DNA of 64,000 nucleotides from Ihuprevotella massiliensis. Its GTDB lineage: Bacteria > Bacteroidota > Bacteroidia > Bacteroidales > Bacteroidaceae. Location: the NCBI GenBank assembly GCA_900095835.1, contig LT608321.1, positions 2,692,861-2,756,860 of the forward strand. Direction: 5' to 3'. Below the pieces are notes generated by a model. It was not told the origin of the DNA and searched no databases. It was given only the letters and a program-made list of their open reading frames with translations. Made by a program: the position numbers and the translations under genes. Within the stretch, counting starts at the first letter, position 1, and every line of letters begins with the position of its first letter. This document shows positions 17,140 to 24,416 of this stretch, in pieces.

Positions 17140-19206
17140 ATGACCTGTGCTAACTTTTCTAGTCTTTTCGTTTTTCTAGCTTTCCCCTTAGGGGTTATGG
17201 CGCAGCAACCTACTGACAGTGTCCAGACTCGCCAGTTAGATGAAGTGAAAGTCACCGCTAATACACAAGTGGAAACCCCAGTTGCCTCTTTGTTCCTACC
17301 TACAAAGCTACAGAAAAAACATAGTACCAATGGATTCCAACTCTTAGATTTACTCCAAATCCCCCAACTTGAAGTATCCCTCTTGGATTATGCCATTTCC
17401 CTTAAAGGAGGAGGCGAACTGGTTGTCTGCATCGATGGGCGAGAAGCCACGATGGAAGAGGTAAGAACGTTGCGTGCCAAGCGAATTAAACGAGTGGAGT
17501 ACACCCGAACGCCCTCTGGTAAATATGTAGGAAAAGCAGGTTTACTGAATTTTGTCACAGATTTGGCAGAAGGTGGTGGAAATATCTACCTCTCGGCAGA
17601 ACAAGGAATGGCATATAAAAAGGGAGATTATCTAGCATTTGCGGATTATACGCGAGGTAAATCCTACTTCTCTACACTCATCTTCCAAAATTGGTCGCGC
17701 AATCATGACTATACAGAAGGAAAAGAGCACTATAAATTTACCAATGGTGATGAGTTGTCGCGCATCATGTCCAACAAAGGTAATCTCAACTCCGATAATA
17801 GTTTTGGGGGAAGGTTGAAGTACACCCACACTACACCAGAATCCACTTTTAACTCCTATCTCAATTTTGTGTATTCTGCAAGTCCTAGCCACGAAACTGT
17901 GAATGAAGCCACTTATGCTGGGAAGTATATGGGAAAAACTCAAAAGTATGATCGTTATCATGGTAGAGCATGGACGCCTACTTTGTACATTGACTATCAG
18001 CGTTCTTTGCCGCACAATCAAAATTGGCGAATCATTTTAAATGCTGGCCTAGGTAGGGAGAAAACCTCTTTATTTAACCACGAGGATAATCAATCAGATT
18101 TGTGGACAGATGCGTCGGAACACACGCATAGTGTGTTGGCTGTTTCTCAATATTCCAAATATTGGGAAGGAGGGTGGTCTGGAGAAGTCCAGCTTTCTCA
18201 TGAGTGGAAACATTATGATGATGAATATCTCGGCACATCTCCTAGCAACCAGTCACTCACCACGCAAAATTCTTATGGAGCTTTGAGCATTTCGCGATAT
18301 ACTGAGAAATATTATGGCTATCTGTTTGCTGGTATTTCAAATATTGGGGTCAATCTCAATGGCGACCGCCAACATTATTTGCATCCTGTACTATATTATG
18401 GGGGCAATTATTTGTTGAACGAGAAGAGTAGTGTGAGTTTGAATGGAGAGTTCACCCATACAAACTTCACACCCTCCAACAAAAACTCGGTAGTCGTGCC
18501 AGTTTCTTTTTTTGAATCTGTGGTCGGTAACCCGAATATTAAGCCCATTAAAGTGATGACCAACACGCTTTCTTACAATACGAGCGTGAAAGGGCTAAAA
18601 CTCTCTGGAACTTATTTGAGTTTGTGCTATTTTGATAATGAACTTGACAGATTTTCATTAGATGAATCGCGTATTTATCGTATGAGGGTAAACCACTCTT
18701 TCTTCTGTGGCAACCATTTTACATTGGAGCTTTCGCATAATTTCTTCCAAAACCACTTATTGCTTACAACGACTGTCCAACAAGAGTTGAATTATCTCCG
18801 TGGCGATGATTATCACCTCTCGAAGTCTATATTGCGCTATGCGGGCAATGTCACTTATCTTGTGGGAGATTTTCGGATAAATGCTCGTTTCACTAGTGGG
18901 TATCATGCTCTTGACATTCGTGAACCCTTTTTTGTGCGCATTGACCCTCGTTATAGTTTCAGTGTACAATGGACACATCAGGATTGGAGTCTGACTTTTG
19001 CTGCGCAGAATGTGTTTAAACGCTATTTTGAACAGCAAATTCACATGGATTATGGCCAGTATCAGCGCGAGGTTGTCCGAGCCTTTGAAGCACAAGGTAG
19101 ATGTTTGAATCTGACTGTGGCTTACAATTTTGGATTTGGGCGTAAGCATCAGGCTGGAAGTCGAGAGATTGATAAGAAAATTGAGAGTGCTATATTGAAG
19201 CCATAG
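17140..19206 (+). CDS. TonB-dependent-receptor-like outer membrane beta-barrel protein
   Basis: 688 aa. The signal peptide (residues 1-24, ending VMAQ) is followed by a short linker with LDEVKVTA, as in TonB-box/plug junctions. A compact plug-like domain (FQLLDLLQIPQL, then VVCIDGREATMEEVRTL and RIKRVEYTRTPSGKY) leads into a beta-barrel of about 500 residues. This matches the Bacteroidetes outer-membrane-barrel family of TonB receptor relatives that lack a SusD partner. It is monocistronic with its own promoter. Base composition is slightly more AT-rich than the neighbouring genes. The ligand is unknown. Confidence 0.85.
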   Translation: MTCANFSSLFVFLAFPLGVMAQQPTDSVQTRQLDEVKVTANTQVETPVASLFLPTKLQKKHSTNGFQLLDLLQIPQLEVSLLDYAISLKGGGELVVCIDGREATMEEVRTLRAKRIKRVEYTRTPSGKYVGKAGLLNFVTDLAEGGGNIYLSAEQGMAYKKGDYLAFADYTRGKSYFSTLIFQNWSRNHDYTEGKEHYKFTNGDELSRIMSNKGNLNSDNSFGGRLKYTHTTPESTFNSYLNFVYSASPSHETVNEATYAGKYMGKTQKYDRYHGRAWTPTLYIDYQRSLPHNQNWRIILNAGLGREKTSLFNHEDNQSDLWTDASEHTHSVLAVSQYSKYWEGGWSGEVQLSHEWKHYDDEYLGTSPSNQSLTTQNSYGALSISRYTEKYYGYLFAGISNIGVNLNGDRQHYLHPVLYYGGNYLLNEKSSVSLNGEFTHTNFTPSNKNSVVVPVSFFESVVGNPNIKPIKVMTNTLSYNTSVKGLKLSGTYLSLCYFDNELDRFSLDESRIYRMRVNHSFFCGNHFTLELSHNFFQNHLLLTTTVQQELNYLRGDDYHLSKSILRYAGNVTYLVGDFRINARFTSGYHALDIREPFFVRIDPRYSFSVQWTHQDWSLTFAAQNVFKRYFEQQIHMDYGQYQREVVRAFEAQGRCLNLTVAYNFGFGRKHQAGSREIDKKIESAILKP

Positions 19207-19300
19207 GCTAATAGCCACAGCTATTGGAGGAGAATCTCACAGATAATACGGCGGAAGTAGAAGAAATAGCTGCGGTTGTGGTAAAAAGATAAAATGAGAA

Positions 19301-19341
19301 AAAGGGTCGTCTCTGGCAAGGTTTGCGAGAGACGACCCTTT
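19301..19341. terminator. Bidirectional terminator
   Basis: A 14-bp perfect stem (AAAGGGTCGTCTCT with AGAGACGACCCTTT) lies between two convergent genes, the barrel gene (plus) and the HAD gene (minus). Confidence 0.85.
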
Positions 19342-19376
19342 GTGTGTGGCAAATGTCAGTGTGGGTGAAGGGAAGA

Positions 19377-20105
19377 CTACGGCAGGAGTGTGAGTAGCTC
19401 CGAGAGGTCTTCGATAATGTGCGTAGGGATAGATTCATCTACGGACTTTGGCGTCCATTCTTCCCCACGAAACCAAATGGTTTTGCACCCTAAAGTGTGA
19501 GCAGGTGCGATGTCTTTGCCGAAAGCATCACCGATGGCAATGCAATCTTGTGGGGCGCGCTGGGCAAGGTCGATGCCGAGTTGCCATATCGTGGGATCGG
19601 GTTTGCGCACTCCAGCCGTGGCACTCTCCACAATGCGAGGGAAGAGGTCGAGCAGTCCGTAGCCTTGCAGCACAGCACGGATGTTGCCATAAAAATTGGT
19701 GACCAGCACGAAGTCATATCCGCGTGCAACTAACGTGTCAAGGACTTTGCGCGCACGAAGTGTGGTGTGGCGTGCTTGCGTGTCGCAATAGGTCGCCACA
19801 ATGTCTACGATGCTCTCGCGCTCTTCGGCTGAGAACTGAAAACCTCCTTCAGTGCAGAGGTGTTCCACTTCGAGCGTCACTTTCTTATGTAGGAGAGTAG
19901 CGAAGTCATCTTCCGGGAGAATGATGGGATGTTGGGCTAGTGCGCGCTCACCGTGCACATAGGCTGCACGCCAAGTGTCGGTGTCGAGTTGCGCAAGTGC
20001 GGGGTGTTCGATCGCAGCTTTGGTGAATCCATCGCGAAGCACGTAGTTCCAGTGGCGTGCATCGGAATCGAGCGTTCCGCCATAGTCGAAAAGGAGGGTA
20101 GGCAT
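19377..20105 (-). CDS. HAD-superfamily hydrolase (class IA)
   Basis: 242-aa predicted phosphatase. Motif I is FDYGGTLD, with nucleophile Asp7 and Gly where the second Asp of DxD usually sits, as in YihX-type members. The helical cap domain spans about residues 20-100; motif II is VTNFYG, motif III KPDPTIW, motif IV IGDAFGKDI. It is the last gene of a five-gene minus-strand group, 27 nt after the membrane protein gene. A head-group phosphatase (removing phosphate from a phosphatidyl-alcohol phosphate) would fit the context but is inference. Generic HAD detoxification is the alternative. Confidence 0.85.
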   Translation of the reverse strand: MPTLLFDYGGTLDSDARHWNYVLRDGFTKAAIEHPALAQLDTDTWRAAYVHGERALAQHPIILPEDDFATLLHKKVTLEVEHLCTEGGFQFSAEERESIVDIVATYCDTQARHTTLRARKVLDTLVARGYDFVLVTNFYGNIRAVLQGYGLLDLFPRIVESATAGVRKPDPTIWQLGIDLAQRAPQDCIAIGDAFGKDIAPAHTLGCKTIWFRGEEWTPKSVDESIPTHIIEDLSELLTLLP

Positions 20106-20132
20106 GAGAGAATGTCGAGAAAGAAAGGGAGG

Positions 20133-21155
20133 TTATTGAGGAGAGGGAGGCGAGTGTCGGTGAGCAGGTTTGATTTTCACCAAAGCAACTCCGACCACTA
20201 TCCAAAAGATTTCGCGGATGCGGGTGAAGAAAGCCGCGTAGACGCCCATAGAAGCTCCGACAGTAGGGAAGAGTAGGGCGACAATAACAGCCAAACTTCC
20301 CTCGCGCGCTCCCAACTGCATAGGCAGAAAGAAGAGGAGATTTCCCATGAGCGAAGAGAAACCTAGAATGATGAGGCCATCGGCTAGCGTGGCATTGGTG
20401 AGTCCGAAGGCAAGGAGGATGCCGTAGAACTCAAAACTATTAAACAAACGTCCCACATATTCTGCCAAGAGGGCGCGGAGAAACACGCGCGGATGAGCGT
20501 AGAGGGTGCGGATGTGCCCATCGATGGTGAGGAGGTTGGCTTGATGCGCTTCGCGAAATCGCTTTGCCCATCCTCCAACTAAGGGAAGAAGACCAAGAAT
20601 CTGGAAGAAACGTAAGGCAACTCCGCGTTTGTAGCATTGCTGAAAAAAGAGAATTGCAGCCACAAACAACAAGAGGTAGAGAGCGAACAAGCCAGCAAGC
20701 CAAGGTGTAATTGCAGAGAAGTGGCAAACCACAAAAACAATCAAGGCAGTGGTCCACAAGAAGAAGTGGCTAAAAACGTGAAGCAGCGAATAGAGCGTCA
20801 CAGAAGCCAGTGCGCGCTGTGTGCCTACGAGGTGCGAAAGTTCGAGAACGCGATAAGGAGCTCCGCCAGAACCGAAGGGAGTGGTGTAGGAAAAGGCGAA
20901 GCCCGACACGGTGAGTTGGCCAGCGCGTGCGAGAGAAATGTGATGATCAGCGTGCCCTGTATTGACTAAAAGCTGAAAAGCATAGGCGTTGAGGACGTAA
21001 ACAGGAATCCAACTTCCTACAACGAGAGGAAGATAACGGACTACGCGGACAAGATTGTGGCGAATGACTTGCCACCCATCAGGGAAACGCCAGATGAGAA
21101 GCCCGATGGCGAGCAGTCCAAAGGCGAAGAACAGATTGCGATAGAGAGGTTTCAT
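20133..21155 (-). CDS. LPG-synthase-type (UPF0104/AglD-like) integral membrane protein
   Basis: 340 aa with about eight predicted membrane helices and no soluble domain. It matches the transmembrane (flippase-like) half of lysylphosphatidylglycerol synthases and AglD-type proteins: the RHNLVRVVRYLPLVVGSWIP segment, SFAYTTPFGSGGAPYR-like loop (here SYTTPFGSGGAPYR), and LGAREGSLAVIVALLFP near the C-terminus. An upstream in-frame extension to 21266 exists, but it is translated repeat element B, so I use ATG 21155. Likely moves or protects a polar lipid made by the neighbouring enzymes; this is inference. Confidence 0.85.
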   Translation of the reverse strand: MKPLYRNLFFAFGLLAIGLLIWRFPDGWQVIRHNLVRVVRYLPLVVGSWIPVYVLNAYAFQLLVNTGHADHHISLARAGQLTVSGFAFSYTTPFGSGGAPYRVLELSHLVGTQRALASVTLYSLLHVFSHFFLWTTALIVFVVCHFSAITPWLAGLFALYLLLFVAAILFFQQCYKRGVALRFFQILGLLPLVGGWAKRFREAHQANLLTIDGHIRTLYAHPRVFLRALLAEYVGRLFNSFEFYGILLAFGLTNATLADGLIILGFSSLMGNLLFFLPMQLGAREGSLAVIVALLFPTVGASMGVYAAFFTRIREIFWIVVGVALVKIKPAHRHSPPSPQ

Positions 21156-21203
21156 GCAAGGAGTTGCAGAGGAATGAGAGAAGGGGGGAGAGAGGGAGAA
21201 TAA

Positions 21204-21396
21204 ACCCAAATCGGTCATTAGACCGTTATAGTGCAATTCGTTATAGAGAAGATAACTTCCTGCCATCTTTCATTCTCTTGTTGGCATCTTGTTTCTTGTT
21301 CGTTCTCGACGTAGCCCGCTACGCCTTCGAACTCACAACCAACCATCTGCTCAACAATCAAATAAAAACTGTTCAGGATCTAATGACCGATTAGGG
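21204..21396 (-). repeat. ~195-bp inverted-terminal-repeat element, copy B
   Basis: Same family as A, C, D and E, here in reverse orientation. Left terminus ACCCAAATCGGTCATTAGA, right terminus TCTAATGACCGATTAGGGA. It begins about 22 nt after the stop of the CDP-alcohol phosphatidyltransferase gene (minus strand) and lies 48 nt upstream of the next gene of the same group. Its forward orientation follows the direction of the gene before it. Confidence 0.92.
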
Positions 21397-21418
21397 ATAA
21401 AAAGTGATAGCTCAGCTC

Positions 21419-22396
21419 TTATTCTTCCGTAGTTTCTGATTCGATTTGCAGGCGAAGTCGCTGACACAGTGCTTCGTGCTGGCGGTGCATGTGGATGTAG
21501 ATGACCAAAAACACGGTGAGGTCGGCAAGTGGAAACAAGATGACTGCCCAAGGATGCCATACGGCGAGGAGCAAACTAGCATAAAGCACAAAGGCACGCC
21601 AGTTGAAAGTGAGGGCATTTGCCCATTTCATCAACGGAAGACTGCCAGAGCGGAATGTTTCTACTAAAGATGCGGGAAGTTCCGCAGGATAGTGTTCATC
21701 GAGCGTGCGCTTGAATTGTTGGAACTGTGGCGTAGCTTGTTCTTGCGCTTGTGTATAGCTGATGTAGAACCAGAGGAAGATTTTCCACGCAGGTTGCTGA
21801 CGTGCGGAAACTTCTGCGAAATCTTGGCGCAGTTGTCGAGAACTATCGAGTTCGCTTTGGGCTTTCCCTCGAATGAAATAGAGATGGATGTTGCGGTAAT
21901 AGTCGGCTAGTCGGCTTTGCGGTCCGTGGATTCGGGTGCCAACGAGTAAGAGGAGTACGAAGATGGTCAAATGCCAGTTGGGACTCTCCGACCACCCAGG
22001 AACCATGGGCTGATTGTAGAGGCGAAGTCCCACAGCAAGATAGATGCAAATGAACCAAACATTGCCGGCAAAGCCATCGAGGATGCGCCCCCAAAGGGTT
22101 TTCTGTCCCGTCATTCGGGCAAGTTGCCCATCCGCTGAGTCATAAAAGTTCGCCCACATGAGTAGTGCAATGCCTATGAGGGTGAAAAGCAGGTTGTTCT
22201 CTCCAAGGTACATGAAATATGCCGCACCGATACCGAGAAAAATGCTAAGAATAGTGACCACATTGGGATGGATGTGGAGTGCACGAAAGAAGCGCGCCCA
22301 AAGAAGTCCGATGGGACGAGTGAAATAAACGTCGATGTTTTCTTCGGTGTCGCTACTTTTTAGCGTGGCTTGCAGAGAAATAGGTTGTTCGCTCAT
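21419..22396 (-). CDS. CDP-alcohol phosphatidyltransferase family protein
   Basis: 325 aa, about six membrane helices. It joins a CDP-activated donor to an alcohol at the inner membrane. The family signature is DSADGQLARMTG..G.ILDGFAG at residues 86-111: Asp86, Asp89, Gly90, Ala93-Arg94, Gly103 and Asp107 are in place. The fourth Asp of the usual D..DG..AR........G...D...D pattern is Gly111. That Asp is generally the catalytic base, so either a neighbouring residue substitutes, the family variant is natural in Bacteroidales, or activity is altered. A long cytoplasmic insert (about 170-255) rich in Gln is unusual. Context (nucleotidyltransferase, ATP-grasp, flippase-like protein) suggests a phospholipid with a special head group. 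Confidence 0.88.
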   Translation of the reverse strand: MSEQPISLQATLKSSDTEENIDVYFTRPIGLLWARFFRALHIHPNVVTILSIFLGIGAAYFMYLGENNLLFTLIGIALLMWANFYDSADGQLARMTGQKTLWGRILDGFAGNVWFICIYLAVGLRLYNQPMVPGWSESPNWHLTIFVLLLLVGTRIHGPQSRLADYYRNIHLYFIRGKAQSELDSSRQLRQDFAEVSARQQPAWKIFLWFYISYTQAQEQATPQFQQFKRTLDEHYPAELPASLVETFRSGSLPLMKWANALTFNWRAFVLYASLLLAVWHPWAVILFPLADLTVFLVIYIHMHRQHEALCQRLRLQIESETTEE

Positions 22397-22505
22397 GAGA
22401 AGATAAGGAATTTGTTGGAGAGGGGATTGAAAAAGAAGGATAAGCCGGAAGGACTATTCTGAGAATGCTAAGAAAGAAAAGCTGTTGAAGGGCAATTTCT
22501 AGCCT

Positions 22506-23357
22506 TTATTTAGCAAGGAGAGAAAGACAATGTTGCACGATGGCTGCGGAGGCTTCGGGCAAACAAGCGGAGAAGGAGGGGAAATCGTTGAAGTCGATGA
22601 AGACAAAGGTGCCATCTTCGCGAAGGATGGCATCACCTCCATAGATGGAAAAGCCTGATTGTTGTGCCACTTGTGTGGCAGCGGTGTGCATGGCGCGGAG
22701 CGTTTGCTTCCACATTGGGGAGGATAGAGCCAATTCCTTGTGGTGGTTGTGCTGTTCATGCCCAAATTTAGAGAATCCCTTTGGAGAGTGCGGCTCGGCA
22801 TGAAAGAAATTCGTGCCTACCACTCCGTAGAATTTCACCAGTTGTCCGTCGATATGCTCCATGACTAGTGCATCTTCGTTTGCGTGCTCGGAGAGAATCG
22901 CGTCGAGTTGGGCGAGATGCTCCACAAATTGCACATCGTTGGCGGAGGTTGTGGCAGTGTTGTTGCGCTTCCACCAGAGAGGAAAGGGGAGAGTAACTTT
23001 GAGCTCTGGAGTCAGTTCGGAAGTGTGCCAATGCTTGGCGGCATGTCCACTCTCGGCAAACCACTGTTGGAAGTCGGTGCGTTGTGCTTTTTGCAGCGCT
23101 CGTGGGCTATTGAGGACTGTCACTCCACATTCTTCTGCAGCTGAAAGGGCATGGAGAGCTGCTTCGCTGCGCGCCATGGAGAGGATGAGTGTGGACTTTT
23201 CCAACTGTGGTGGGTGATTTTCAAATACTGCTTCGTCGAATGTGGCGACACTCACGCCTTGGAGCGCGAAGTTCATGACGAGAGAACGGAAGAGCGCTTC
23301 GTCACGTGCTTCAGAATTTGGAGAGTAACGAGGATGTCTTGCGATGAGGGTAAGCAT
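22506..23357 (-). CDS. ATP-grasp-like protein
   Basis: 283 aa. I read it as an ATP-grasp enzyme from the C-terminal half: WWKRNN (ATP-binding lysine strand), ALVMEHIDGQLVKFYG (linker strand), and IYGGDAILREDGTFVFIDFNDFPSF, matching the metal-binding end of the fold (D.....G....IDFN). ATP-grasp enzymes ligate a carboxylate to an amine or thiol. An N-terminal pre-ATP-grasp region covers residues 1-90. The substrate is unknown; an amino-acyl or carboxylate modification of a lipid head group would fit the neighbours. The start ATG is immediately preceded by a TCTAACGTCTAA-type repeat. Confidence 0.75.
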   Translation of the reverse strand: MLTLIARHPRYSPNSEARDEALFRSLVMNFALQGVSVATFDEAVFENHPPQLEKSTLILSMARSEAALHALSAAEECGVTVLNSPRALQKAQRTDFQQWFAESGHAAKHWHTSELTPELKVTLPFPLWWKRNNTATTSANDVQFVEHLAQLDAILSEHANEDALVMEHIDGQLVKFYGVVGTNFFHAEPHSPKGFSKFGHEQHNHHKELALSSPMWKQTLRAMHTAATQVAQQSGFSIYGGDAILREDGTFVFIDFNDFPSFSACLPEASAAIVQHCLSLLAK

Positions 23358-23393
23358 ATTAGACGTAAGAAATTAGACGTTAGACGTTAGAGG
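23356..23393 (-). repeat. TCTAACGTCTAA-type repeat upstream of the ATP-grasp gene
   Basis: Read on the minus strand, CTCTAACGTCTAACGTCTAA, then TTTCTTACGTCTAAT, runs directly into the ATG at 23357. The junction CTAATATG is identical to the one at the ABC ATPase start (14390). Confidence 0.85.
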
Positions 23394-23441
23394 GCGCGGA
23401 GCTGTTTGTTTCGCTACGACAGGCGTGGCTAGAATAGAAAG

Positions 23442-24245
23442 TTATATCCCTTCTTGCAAGAAACTTTCTGCCTTAGCAATGTCGCTGGCGTGGTCAATGT
23501 CAAGTATTTTGTCGAAGAGATGTGCTTTTAGTCGCAGACCATCGACGAGAAGACCGCGCTGAAAATTGCGCAAACGATGCTGACCTTCTGCCATGCAGCG
23601 CGAGAGGGTGGTGAGTGCCTTTGGAGAAAGGGTGTAAATCCCTCCAGAGATGAAGATTGAGTCTACATGATGATTCTTGTCTCTGTCTGAACTCTCCTCG
23701 GAAAAGTCTGTATTCTTGTCTGAGAAGTCAGCCTTCCTATCAGAAACATCCGTGATTTTGTCGTGAAAACCAGTGATGTCGAACTGTGATGTTGCAGCAA
23801 CATAGAGCGGACTTTCGTCGTCTACGAAATCTGTTACCGCCATGCAACCGTCATATCCGTCAAGTAGATATTGTTCTGTGGCATGCAGGTAAGCGCGAAA
23901 GGCTTCTTCTTGAAAAATTGTGTCTACCGTGGTCAAGCAGAAGGGAGCTTCTTGCAAGTAGGGTGCGAGTGCCGCGAAGGTGTGCATGGACGAAGGGGTG
24001 TCTGCCACCACAATGCGCAAAGGAAAGGTGGGATTGGCCTCCGAAAACTCCAATAAATACTGGTGGGTTTCTGGGCGCGCACTATTGACGGCTACGATGA
24101 TTTCTTCTGCTCCACAGCGATGAAAGATGCTAATGAGCCTTTCTATCATGGGAACTCCGCAGAGTGGAATCAGAGGTTTCGGCTGAGTGACGCCTTCTGT
24201 GGCTAGACGACTGCCTTCGCCTGCGGCAATGATGGCAAATTTCAT
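23442..24245 (-). CDS. Nucleotidyltransferase (NTP-transferase family) with an in-frame 7-residue repeat insert
   Basis: 267-aa sugar/polyol-phosphate nucleotidyltransferase. N-terminal signature IIAAGEGSRLA (5-15) and PKPLIPLCGVPMIER (22-36). Its size and N-terminal motif resemble inositol- or choline-phosphate cytidylyltransferases and glucose-1-phosphate thymidylyltransferases. First gene of the group that includes the CDP-alcohol phosphatidyltransferase, so production of a CDP- or other NDP-activated polyol is a reasonable inference. Odd: residues 162-191 are a low-complexity insert with 7-residue periodicity (DKITDVS, DRKADFS, DKNTDFS), between the catalytic core and the VDSIFISGGIYTL strand. 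Confidence 0.85.
   Translation of the reverse strand: MKFAIIAAGEGSRLATEGVTQPKPLIPLCGVPMIERLISIFHRCGAEEIIVAVNSARPETHQYLLEFSEANPTFPLRIVVADTPSSMHTFAALAPYLQEAPFCLTTVDTIFQEEAFRAYLHATEQYLLDGYDGCMAVTDFVDDESPLYVAATSQFDITGFHDKITDVSDRKADFSDKNTDFSEESSDRDKNHHVDSIFISGGIYTLSPKALTTLSRCMAEGQHRLRNFQRGLLVDGLRLKAHLFDKILDIDHASDIAKAESFLQEGI
23673..23762 (-). repeat. 21-bp (7-codon) repeat inside the nucleotidyltransferase gene
   Basis: About four diverged 21-bp units in the reading frame (DKITDVS, DRKADFS, DKNTDFS and a decayed unit). The first unit, AAAATCACGGATGTTTCTGAT, resembles the intergenic unit AAATCTCCGACGTTTTTCCG. Confidence 0.75.
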
Positions 24246-24357
24246 GTAGAGGTATGGGATTATCTATTGTGGGGTGGACTGAATCTCCGAGCGATGTCAT
24301 GAAGACACGGAGCATTTCCATCCCCTAAACGAGAGATACAAAGGGAAAATAAGCAAA

Positions 24358-24390
24358 GCAGCACCACTTTCTTTGAAGAAAGGGTGCTGC
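24358..24390 (-). terminator. Terminator of the rlmN-pdxA-DUF5686 group
   Basis: GCAGCACC and GGTGCTGC close a long stem that also pairs CTTTC with GAAAG. On the minus strand it is followed by TTTGCTTATTTT. 27 nt after the DUF5686 stop. Confidence 0.8.
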
Positions 24391-24416
24391 GTTATCCTAT
24401 TATAATAAGGAGAAAA

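Noticed and set aside
21156-21266. N-terminal extension of the LPG-synthase-type gene
   Set aside because: The additional codons are repeat copy B and linker; the membrane protein begins naturally at ATG 21155.
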